Origin: Flavisolibacter sp. | GTDB lineage: Bacteria > Bacteroidota > Bacteroidia > Chitinophagales > Chitinophagaceae | DNA length: 5,544 nucleotides | Reading direction: 5' to 3' | Assembly: GCA_025936195.1 (NCBI GenBank) | Contig: JAICTW010000223.1 | Location: 1 to 5,544, forward strand | Part shown: piece after piece, positions 1 to 5,544 of the stretch | Layout: each line of letters opens with the position of its first letter | How positions within the stretch are numbered: position 1 is the stretch's first letter | Position numbers and translations under genes: made by a program | Notes under the pieces: model-generated | Database searches by the model: none | Told to the model about the DNA's origin: nothing | Seen by the model: the letters and a program-made list of their open reading frames with translations, nothing else

Positions 1-44
1 GAAAGCAGTATTGTAAAAAATAGTTTTCTCATCGCTTGTTTCAT
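1..44 (-). CDS. Partial CDS, N-terminus of a probable exported protein (runs off the left edge)
   Basis: Only the first 14 complete codons are in the window. From the ATG at 44 the protein begins MKQAMRKLFFTILL: a basic start (K2, R6, K7) followed by a hydrophobic run, which is how a Sec signal peptide begins. Other in-frame ATG starts exist at 53 (three codons longer) and at 32 (giving MRKLFF). I see no Shine-Dalgarno sequence that decides between them. The gene has the same orientation as the signalling pair, but about 390 bp separates it from the end of the response regulator gene, so it probably has its own promoter. Nothing can be said about function. A chance open frame is possible because so little is visible, but an ATG followed by this charge and hydrophobicity pattern at a plausible distance favours a real gene. 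Confidence 0.55.
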   Translation of the reverse strand, partial: MKQAMRKLFFTILL

Positions 45-53
45 ATAATGCAT

Positions 54-443
54 ATTGTCAATAACGGTCTTAAAATTTCTTTGAGTACTTTTTGGTCGGG
101 CAATAGGAGGTTGTACAAAGAGATAAAAATAAAAGAGTTTTCAATTCTATTGAGAATAAATGCGAGTTAACCACTGAGCAATCAGTTCAAAATTTGACGA
201 CGTATGGTTTGATCAATATTTAGAATGGCGCAATATTCCCCGGAAAAACAAAAGAATTAATCACAGCCTTACTCACATGGAGGCCTATTACCTGCATATT
301 TGATGATCTACACATAGTCATCTGGCGGCTCACTTGCTGACGCTTTTAAAGTCTTGTTGATAATAGTCCCTAATAAAGAACAAAGCAATCAATTTGAGTA
401 AATTCTGTTGATGTCCCGTGTGCTACTGTTATATATTCTTAAA
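54..443. other. Intergenic stretch of about 390 bp without an intact gene
   Basis: No convincing complete gene, RNA gene or clear promoter was found here. There is no GC-rich hairpin plus T-run after the response regulator stop at 444. Two weak AT-rich stems are visible. Bases 138-145 pair with 149-156 around a 3-nt loop; on the minus strand this is followed by a T-rich stretch, but one pair is mismatched there. The 5-bp stem 391-395/400-404 has a 4-nt loop. On the plus strand, codons 178-300 and 318-398 read like protein but are broken by stops and lie in different frames; they may be remnants of a decayed gene (see findings). The part nearest 54 should carry the promoter of the partial gene at the left edge, but I could not recognise a Bacteroidota -33/-7 pair. 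Confidence 0.6.
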
Positions 444-1196
444 TCATACATAAAGCAAGCCAAGGAACTCTTCTTTTTTCCTTCTCGAAACATCTACCAC
501 ATCGCCATTTTCCATTACAACCTGTCCGCCTTCTCCGCGAATGTATTTGCTGATGTAATTAAGATTGATCAAATGGCTGTTGTGCACTCTGAAAAAACGG
601 TAAGGCGTTAGGAGTTCTTCAAAATCTTTAAGCAACCTGGTTACAAGTAACGGTGGTTGATTAATCAAATAAAGCCGTGAATAGTTTGTGCTTGACTCAA
701 TGCGAATGATGTTTTTAATCACGATGAATTCTAAACCCTCACCTGTTGGTACTGCTATTTTATTCTCCTGGCTTTTATTTTCTTCAATGGATTGTTTAAG
801 AACGTTTAACCGTTCTTTTGTGTGTTTGCTTCTTTCTTGCAGCAACCGTGCAATTGCATTCTGAAGATCGGCAATGGACACAGGTTTCACCAGATAATCA
901 AATGCACTAATGCGCATGGCATCAATGGCAAAATGATTATATGCCGTTATGAAAATGATCTCTCCATCAAAACCGTTCAACTCTTCGACAAGGCGAAATC
1001 CATTCATTTTGGGCATTTCAATGTCAAGGAATAAAACATCCGGCTTTTGTAGTCGCACAACTGGAACAGCTTCTTCGGGTTTTTGCAAAGCAGCCAATAT
1101 TTTTACTGAGGGACAATATTTCTCCAATTTGTTTTGCAGGTTTTGCAAACTGTTTAATTCATCATCAATTAATATGGCCCTTAAGCTGTTTGTCAT
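444..1196 (-). CDS. LytTR-family response regulator (REC + LytTR DNA-binding domain)
   Basis: This 250-aa cytoplasmic protein is a LytR/AlgR-type transcription regulator. Residues 5-120 form the receiver domain: acidic pocket D11-D12, phosphoacceptor D58 in LFLDIEMP, T84 in IFIT, and K104 in YLVKP, so all key phosphorylation residues are present. A charged linker at about 120-145 leads to the LytTR domain (about 146-248), seen in the KIAVPTGEG start, the IIRIESSTNYSRLYL segment and the FFRVHNSHLINLNYI segment. The length is normal for the family. The ATG at 1194-1196 overlaps the TAA of the upstream kinase gene by one base (TAATG), which fixes the start and implies translational coupling and pairing with that kinase. 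The expected role is phosphorylation by the kinase followed by binding to paired direct repeats in target promoters. The targets are not known. I see no clear terminator after the stop codon. Confidence 0.97.
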   Translation of the reverse strand: MTNSLRAILIDDELNSLQNLQNKLEKYCPSVKILAALQKPEEAVPVVRLQKPDVLFLDIEMPKMNGFRLVEELNGFDGEIIFITAYNHFAIDAMRISAFDYLVKPVSIADLQNAIARLLQERSKHTKERLNVLKQSIEENKSQENKIAVPTGEGLEFIVIKNIIRIESSTNYSRLYLINQPPLLVTRLLKDFEELLTPYRFFRVHNSHLINLNYISKYIRGEGGQVVMENGDVVDVSRRKKEEFLGLLYV

Positions 1197-4100
1197 TACA
1201 TGGGTTTGATTTTTATTTCACAACGTGTGCCTGCTGCATTTCCTTCCGCATCATACAGATCAATCAGCATGACTTCATCATCCGAACTATGCTGCCGGTT
1301 AAAAATAGTGATCCGTTCTTGTGTTATGTGCAGTCCAACACTTTTGTGTTTCGATCCGTTTTGCGAATGATACAAGGCTGCTTTTTTCCGGCCAACCCCA
1401 TTATCTTCAATCGTGTATTTGATGTAATCTTCTTCTAACCGAACATTAACGGTCAATCGCAAGTTGGGTTGATCACTGTTCGCTAATCCATGCACAATGG
1501 CATTTTCAACGAATGGCTGAATAAGCAGAGGTGGTATTCGATAAGTATCCTCCATTAATTCTTTGTCCATGCAAACCTGAAAAGAAAATTTATTGTGAAA
1601 ACGGAATTGTTCAAGGTCTACATATAATTGCAACGCTTCCATGTCCTGGGCAACAGTAATAAGATTATGGGAGCTGTTTTCCAAAATAATGCGGATAAGA
1701 CGTGCAAATTTATTCAGGTAGTCGCTTGCCTGCCGTTCTTTGTTTTGCATAATAAAGTTTTCAATGCTGTTAAGGCTATTGAAAATAAAATGCGGATTCA
1801 TTTGTGCACGCAAGGCTATCATTTCCATTTCAGTGAGTCTTTGCTTAAATGCTGCCTGCTTGCGAATATTGACGATGTGCCTTCGAATAATAAAAGCTGT
1901 AAAGAAAACTGTTATTGCTACACAGCAAAGCCAGAAAGTGGTTGTTTGCCACCAAAACGCATCTACAGTTATGTGAACGATATCTTCTTCACCAGGAGAA
2001 AGAGTCTGCTTGTCTGTTCCTTTTACATAAAGTGTGTAATTGCCCGGAGCAATATTATAAAAGACAAGGTGACCGTTTTCGTTTTGTTGCCAGTTGTTCA
2101 CGGCACCTTTAAGACGGTAATAATAATGTTTAGAATTATTATCATCGTAATTCATAATGGAAAAATCAAGGGCAAAACGGTTTTGCCCTGCTTGTATCAC
2201 CATCTCTTTTTCCCCCGAAGAATTATATTGAAAAAAATAAGGCTTGCCCATAATTGAAGCTTCGCTAAAATGAACACTGGCAACGGGCAACAATGTTTTT
2301 ATTAGTTGGTCAGGTTTAAAGCGAGCCAGGTAATTGTGAAAGCCTGAATACATATAGTCATTTTTGCCTAAGCGCAGCACGCCTTCAGCAAAATTGTTGG
2401 GTAAGACGTCAGCACTGCTAAAATGTTTTAATTGTCCTGTCTTTGTTAAACAAAACAATCCGCGGTTAGAATTCATCCATAAATTTTCCTTTGCATCAAA
2501 ACAAAGTGCTGCAATTTCTACTCCGCTAATCAATGGGTCATCTGAATAATCATAAATAATTTTTTTTGTAGTCGGATCAAATGCAAACAAGCCTTTGAAA
2601 GTACCGATCCAAAGCAATCCCTTTTTATCCTCTGCGATGGATTCAAAATCATTACTATGAGAAAGCAACTGCTCTCCCGTGAACTCAAAAAGAGGGGTGA
2701 AGTTATCCTTCGCTCTATTGTATTTATAAAGTCCGTCATTTCTCGAACCAAAAAAAAATTCTTTGCTCTTACTCAAAAAAATATCCATGATGGACTCCGG
2801 AGCAGAGCCGCTCTGGGTTTTATTGCATTCATAGTGCCTGATAAATTTCCGTTTCAGCGGATCGAAAACATACAAGCCATTGGCTCCGTTATTGCGTGTT
2901 CTTATCCACCAGGTATGATCGTTCAAGGGGACAATTGTACGCAGGCCGATTGATTGATTGGCCGCAGGAGGATTGTAGAAATAGGTTCTTGATGTTTTTA
3001 GATTTAATAGCACAAGGGAATTCTCTGTAGTAAACCATAAAGCACTGTCGCCTGAGCATTGAACGTAGAACACTTTTATTGAATCAGGTATTGGAAGAGC
3101 TTTCTTTTTCTTTTCAAAAGGATTTGTTTGCAATTCACCTGAGTTATTAAATAGAAAAAGGCCTTGAGTAAGCCATGTGCTAAACCACAAGCCTGAACTG
3201 TTTTCGTCGAGGGAATAAACGAAATCGCCAACGCCCTGACGATTCAATGGACCAGGGGCATTGATTCCCCATAACTCAAATTGTTGTTGCGATGGCCGTA
3301 CATAACTCACACCGTTATCAGTGCCGATCCAGAGAATATTTTGCCTGTCAACCAAAACACAGGAAACATTATTGCCTCTCAAAGAATATTGTTCCATAGA
3401 CCCTGTCTGATACGTATACAGTTTGCTTTTTAAGCTAAACGGATCCATCAGAATTACGCCGTTATCGGTGCCCACAACAAGCCAGGCGAAGCCTTCTTTA
3501 TCTTTCCACTCGGTAATAGAATTGACAACAGTGCTTTTATTGATAAGAGGAATTTCTTGAAAACTTCTATTAACGGGATCGAAGCGTAACAAGCCGCCAT
3601 AAAAAGATCCGGCCCAATATTGTAAATGAGAATCCTGGTAGATTGTTTTAATGGTACCCGGGCAATTTTTGAATTGCTCTTTTATATGCAACGTATGTTT
3701 ATCCAACAGGAACAAGGAACCGGAAGCCATACCCCATAAATGGTTTTGCCTGTCCTGAACCAGGTTTGCATAAGAAGTGATCTCTTTCTGATCGAGTATG
3801 ATCTTAAATCCCGGCTGCACTCTTTTATAATGTAAAAGACTGTCGAAGCGGTAAAGGATACTAATGTTTGTAATCCATGCAGTGTTATCGCCATCAAGAT
3901 AAACGTTTGCATACTCGTCATCGGCAATGCTCTTATTGTCCGAAGGGTTATTACGGAAGTTATAAAATCGCCCTGTTTTTTTGTTGTAATAACTAATGCC
4001 TTCACTTGTGCAAATCCAAAGACCATTTCTGTGATCGCAAACGATTGAGTAAACACCATTAAAGATGAGCGAATTTTTTTCCCTGGGCATTTGATGAAAG

Positions 4101-4309
4101 CTGTGCACTTTGTATCCGTCGAAACGGTTGAGGCCATCACTGGTGCCGATCCAGATAAAACCATCATTGTCTTGTGCAATGCTGTTGACCTGGTTGTTTG
4201 ATAATCCGTCTTTCTCTGAAAGGTGCGTGAATTGGATATTTGGAAAGTTTTGTGCGTAATTTTTTTCGGTGAGAAAAAACAAAATGATATAAAACACTGC
4301 ATACCGCAT
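1196..4309 (-). CDS. Sensor histidine kinase: 14-blade Reg_prop sensor, Y_Y_Y domain, LytS/YehU-type kinase
   Basis: This is a 1037-aa membrane sensor kinase. Residues 1-20 form a signal peptide ending YAQ. From about 35 to 665 I count 14 blade motifs of the form hydrophobic-W-hydrophobic-G/S-T...G-L...F-D. They begin near residues 51, 96, 143, 190, 230, 274, 325, 373, 423, 466, 517, 565, 609 and 651, enough for two seven-bladed propellers. A Y_Y_Y domain (about 706-783; KHYYYRLKG, PGNYTLYVKG) precedes a single membrane helix (about 791-808) and a short helical linker. The kinase part is of the His_kinase/LytS class: predicted phosphorylated H840 in QMNPHFIFNSLN, N-box with N936 in QPFVENAIVHG, G-box DNGVG at 969-973, and VGLHITQERI at 991-1000. 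It looks complete. The propeller should sense a periplasmic ligand, which cannot be read from sequence; polysaccharide sensing is known for related Bacteroides HTCS proteins. Unlike those, it has no fused receiver or AraC domain, and output goes through the overlapping LytTR gene. Confidence 0.97.
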   Translation of the reverse strand: MRYAVFYIILFFLTEKNYAQNFPNIQFTHLSEKDGLSNNQVNSIAQDNDGFIWIGTSDGLNRFDGYKVHSFHQMPREKNSLIFNGVYSIVCDHRNGLWICTSEGISYYNKKTGRFYNFRNNPSDNKSIADDEYANVYLDGDNTAWITNISILYRFDSLLHYKRVQPGFKIILDQKEITSYANLVQDRQNHLWGMASGSLFLLDKHTLHIKEQFKNCPGTIKTIYQDSHLQYWAGSFYGGLLRFDPVNRSFQEIPLINKSTVVNSITEWKDKEGFAWLVVGTDNGVILMDPFSLKSKLYTYQTGSMEQYSLRGNNVSCVLVDRQNILWIGTDNGVSYVRPSQQQFELWGINAPGPLNRQGVGDFVYSLDENSSGLWFSTWLTQGLFLFNNSGELQTNPFEKKKKALPIPDSIKVFYVQCSGDSALWFTTENSLVLLNLKTSRTYFYNPPAANQSIGLRTIVPLNDHTWWIRTRNNGANGLYVFDPLKRKFIRHYECNKTQSGSAPESIMDIFLSKSKEFFFGSRNDGLYKYNRAKDNFTPLFEFTGEQLLSHSNDFESIAEDKKGLLWIGTFKGLFAFDPTTKKIIYDYSDDPLISGVEIAALCFDAKENLWMNSNRGLFCLTKTGQLKHFSSADVLPNNFAEGVLRLGKNDYMYSGFHNYLARFKPDQLIKTLLPVASVHFSEASIMGKPYFFQYNSSGEKEMVIQAGQNRFALDFSIMNYDDNNSKHYYYRLKGAVNNWQQNENGHLVFYNIAPGNYTLYVKGTDKQTLSPGEEDIVHITVDAFWWQTTTFWLCCVAITVFFTAFIIRRHIVNIRKQAAFKQRLTEMEMIALRAQMNPHFIFNSLNSIENFIMQNKERQASDYLNKFARLIRIILENSSHNLITVAQDMEALQLYVDLEQFRFHNKFSFQVCMDKELMEDTYRIPPLLIQPFVENAIVHGLANSDQPNLRLTVNVRLEEDYIKYTIEDNGVGRKKAALYHSQNGSKHKSVGLHITQERITIFNRQHSSDDEVMLIDLYDAEGNAAGTRCEIKIKPM

Positions 4310-4318
4310 TTATACCAT

Positions 4319-4338
4319 GTTAGTATTTAAAGTTAGTA
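4319..4338. promoter_or_regulatory. Direct repeat of GTTAGTA in the kinase gene leader, possible regulator site
   Basis: On the plus strand GTTAGTA occurs at 4319-4325 and again at 4332-4338, separated by TTTAAA, so the repeat period is 13 bp. It lies 10-29 bp before the kinase start codon. Extended by bases on the left, the second copy (AAAGTTAGT, 4329-4337) fits the AgrA-type LytTR half-site pattern [TA][AC][CA]GTTN[AG][TG]; the first copy fits it in 7 of 9 positions. LytTR proteins normally use two 9-bp repeats with a spacer of about 12-13 bp, whereas here the spacer between 9-mers is 4 bp. Autoregulation by the neighbouring LytTR protein is therefore only a suggestion. In AT-rich DNA two 7-mers could also recur by chance. 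Confidence 0.3.
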
Positions 4339-4342
4339 CAAA

Positions 4343-4372
4343 CTCTATGAAAATCTTTTTCATTTCTTAGAG
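4343..4372. repeat. Interrupted inverted repeat (hairpin) between the lipoprotein and kinase genes
   Basis: The inner arms ATGAAAA (4347-4353) and TTTTCAT (4357-4363) pair perfectly around a 3-nt loop. The outer arms CTCT (4343-4346) and AGAG (4369-4372) also pair, leaving a 5-nt bulge on one side. The hairpin lies about 25 bp after the lipoprotein stop codon and 34 bp before the kinase start. Read on the minus strand it is followed by TTTG, not by a long T-run, and the stem is AT-rich. It could be a weak terminator for the upstream genes, an mRNA processing or attenuation hairpin, or an operator. The sequence alone does not decide. Confidence 0.35.
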
Positions 4373-4396
4373 TGACGTCGTTATTAGCTCTCCAAA

Positions 4397-4801
4397 TTAC
4401 CGAATGGTATACTCGACAGAACCTGAACTTGTTTGCATGGCGGGACCACTGGCCTGTATAAGTTTTACTACCTGCCCATCCACCAGAATGGCAAGGGTAT
4501 AACTGATGGCTTGAGCAGTAGTGTTATTAATTTGTGTTTCCAGTTTGGCGTCAAATGGCTTTACCGAAATAGAAATGTCTTTTACGCCGGTCGAAAATTG
4601 CGAAGGATCTGTTATCATTACAGAGTTGCCAGTGTTGTCGTTGTATTTTATCGTAGTAAAATACCGGTTCATTGGACTGATCTTATATTCTAATGTTGTG
4701 GAGGAAGACTTATCAGAATTTTTTTTGCAGGACGAAATAACAAGAAGCAGAAACGTCATCATTAGAAAATAAAAAGCCCTTTTCAATACTGAATTTTTCA
4801 T
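4397..4801 (-). CDS. Small envelope lipoprotein, MmpS-like layout (tentative)
   Basis: This 134-aa protein starts with a basic region (K2, K7, R8), a hydrophobic helix (about 9-22) and the lipobox VISSC, so signal peptidase II should cleave before C25 and leave a lipid-anchored protein. The mature part begins CKKNSDKSSS, a flexible linker, then a domain of about 95 residues rich in beta-strand pattern: LEYKISP, FTTIKYNDNTGNSV, a middle part KDISISVKPF, then YTLAILVDGQVVK, and the end GSVEYTI. This order (Y-x-V/I start, I-x-Y-x-D/N-x-x-G, then V-D-G-x-V-V and a final strand) resembles MmpS-type transport accessory domains, but no search was possible, so treat that as a hypothesis. The start is the ATG at 4801, with no obvious Shine-Dalgarno. 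It lies 48 bp after the stop of the upstream exported-protein gene, close enough for one transcript. In that gap I found no convincing terminator or promoter. Safe name: hypothetical lipoprotein. Confidence 0.88.
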   Translation of the reverse strand: MKNSVLKRAFYFLMMTFLLLVISSCKKNSDKSSSTTLEYKISPMNRYFTTIKYNDNTGNSVMITDPSQFSTGVKDISISVKPFDAKLETQINNTTAQAISYTLAILVDGQVVKLIQASGPAMQTSSGSVEYTIR

Positions 4802-4849
4802 CGAACAGTTTTTAAAAATTACAATTGATTATGGTTATTAAAATAGTTT

Positions 4850-5521
4850 TCACCTGGATGGAACGTTAAAGTCTGAAGGTTGAAATTTCAGACCTGTTTT
4901 TGCTTCAATAAGGTTTAAATCCATTGTTGTAGTCTGACCTTTTGAAGTTGTAGAAACCATTTTTAATCGTACCAATCCTCCCCAATTAAAAATGGCTTGT
5001 GTTATAGAAGACATGAGACCGGGATCTAAATGTTTGAGTATTTGAGATAATTGTGAAAAGCCCGGTACTGCTTTGCTCATCCAATAATCCTCACTTCCAC
5101 GTTCCCATATATGTTGAAGATGAGTGCAGGAATAGCTTTCTATTTTTTCTGTGCCAATCACACTTGCATTGTTGTTTTGTTTCGACACGTTTTCTTTAAT
5201 GACTTCTTTTTTGTGGCTGAGATAATTATAATAAATGGTTTGGTGAGGATTGGAGAATTTATAAAAGAACGCTACATGGCTTTGTACGGAACTTCCATTT
5301 TGAAAAGTAACATCGTAACGGAAGCCAATAGAGGTATCCATGAATATTTGTGCGCCAATAGAAATAGTGTTGGATGGATTGGTCAGACTTCCGGTATATT
5401 CGAGTACCGCTGTTTTTGCATCTGTCACAGGCATCGGCAAAAGTTTTTTTGGTAAATGCGTTTTCGATGCTGCTGAACATAAAGTCAGCAATGAGATCAA
5501 TAAAAAATTTTTCGATTGCAT
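4850..5521 (-). CDS. Exported hypothetical protein, DUF4412-like
   Basis: This 223-aa protein starts with a short signal peptide (MQSKNFLLISLLTLCSAAS), probably cut by signal peptidase I near residue 18. C15 is preceded by leucine and does not make a good lipobox. The mature part looks beta-rich: an early segment with TAVLEYTG, then YKFSNPHQTIYYN (88-100), then TEKIESYSCTHL (124-135) with the only mature cysteine at C132, YWMSKAVPGF (146-155), GGLVRLKM (181-188), and a tail with LKFQPSDFNVPS. The sequence of 'gets-to-Cys' segment, W-M/V-S/T-x-x-x-P-G, a G-L-x-x-K-M turn and a final F-x-P-x-x-F recalls DUF4412 proteins, common uncharacterised envelope proteins of Bacteroidota; this is by memory of pattern, not a search. 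The frame upstream of the ATG at 5521 meets a stop within 15 bases, which supports this start. Only 23 bp of upstream sequence is in the window, so the promoter or an earlier operon gene cannot be judged. Confidence 0.88.
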   Translation of the reverse strand: MQSKNFLLISLLTLCSAASKTHLPKKLLPMPVTDAKTAVLEYTGSLTNPSNTISIGAQIFMDTSIGFRYDVTFQNGSSVQSHVAFFYKFSNPHQTIYYNYLSHKKEVIKENVSKQNNNASVIGTEKIESYSCTHLQHIWERGSEDYWMSKAVPGFSQLSQILKHLDPGLMSSITQAIFNWGGLVRLKMVSTTSKGQTTTMDLNLIEAKTGLKFQPSDFNVPSR

Positions 5522-5544
5522 AAAACTAAATTGACATGAAGCAA

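Noticed and set aside
104..113. Plus-strand Shine-Dalgarno-like AGGAGG
   Set aside because: No start codon follows at a usable distance with a frame of any length, so it does not mark a gene.
138..156. Rho-independent terminator for the regulator gene on the minus strand
   Set aside because: The stem is AT-rich, has a C-A mismatch when read on the minus strand, and lies about 290 bp after the stop codon; the T-rich tail alone is not enough.
408..611. Plus-strand open frame of 67 codons over the end of the response regulator gene
   Set aside because: It lies antisense to the well-supported LytTR domain coding sequence for most of its length and shows no recognisable domain; a shadow frame.
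1628..2257. Plus-strand open frame of 209 codons inside the kinase gene
   Set aside because: It is antisense to the Y_Y_Y, membrane and H-box regions, which carry clear family motifs. Its own sequence shows no domain, so it is a shadow of biased codon use.
3682..4302. Minus-strand open frame of 206 codons overlapping the kinase N-terminus in another frame
   Set aside because: The kinase frame encodes the signal peptide and the first propeller blades over the same bases; the alternative frame has no motif and is a same-strand shadow.
4333..4347. Bacteroidota -7 box (TAnnTTTG) before the kinase gene
   Set aside because: On the minus strand TAGAGTTTG is close, but it has three bases between TA and TTTG instead of two, and no -33 element was found at the right distance.
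4433..4772. Two plus-strand open frames over the lipoprotein gene
   Set aside because: Both are antisense to a frame with a clear signal peptide and lipobox, and neither has a recognisable feature.
4810..4849. Promoter for the lipoprotein gene (TAATTTTT on the minus strand)
   Set aside because: It matches the -7 consensus in seven of eight bases, but it lies in a very AT-rich gap with no -33 TTG/TTTG at proper spacing, so chance is likely.
5111..5534. Plus-strand and alternative minus-strand open frames over the exported-protein gene
   Set aside because: They compete with the 223-aa frame, which has a signal peptide and coherent strand pattern; they show none.

Overview
The window looks like chromosomal DNA from a Bacteroidota bacterium; a Chitinophagaceae or similar soil/aquatic lineage is my guess. 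The reasons are a two-component sensor with a large Reg_prop/Y_Y_Y periplasmic part, a lipoprotein with a Lys-rich start after its lipid-anchor cysteine, moderately AT-rich DNA, and starts without obvious Shine-Dalgarno sequences. All supported genes lie on the minus strand, so transcription runs right to left.

Layout in the direction of transcription: (1) 5521-4850, an exported protein of 223 aa that resembles DUF4412-type proteins; (2) after a 48-bp gap, 4801-4397, a 134-aa lipoprotein whose layout recalls the MmpS-like beta-sandwich; (3) an 87-bp gap holding a hairpin-forming inverted repeat and a 7-bp direct repeat; (4) 4309-1196, a 1037-aa sensor kinase with signal peptide, 14 propeller blade motifs, a Y_Y_Y domain, one membrane segment and a LytS/YehU-type kinase; (5) 1196-444, its LytTR-type response regulator, whose start overlaps the kinase stop by one base (TAATG); (6) a stretch of about 390 bp without a convincing intact gene; (7) 44-1, the first codons of another exported protein that runs off the left edge.

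The core of the window is one signalling pair. A periplasmic double propeller senses an unknown ligand or cell-surface state. The cytoplasmic HisKA-like/HATPase module phosphorylates the regulator, and the LytTR domain binds DNA. The two small envelope proteins upstream may be co-transcribed with the pair or be its targets, but the hairpin between them and the kinase gene may separate the units. No RNA gene, CRISPR array, intact mobile element or clearly new system is visible. The most useful leads are the repeats upstream of the kinase gene, the uncharacterised envelope protein pair, and coding-like fragments in the left intergenic region.
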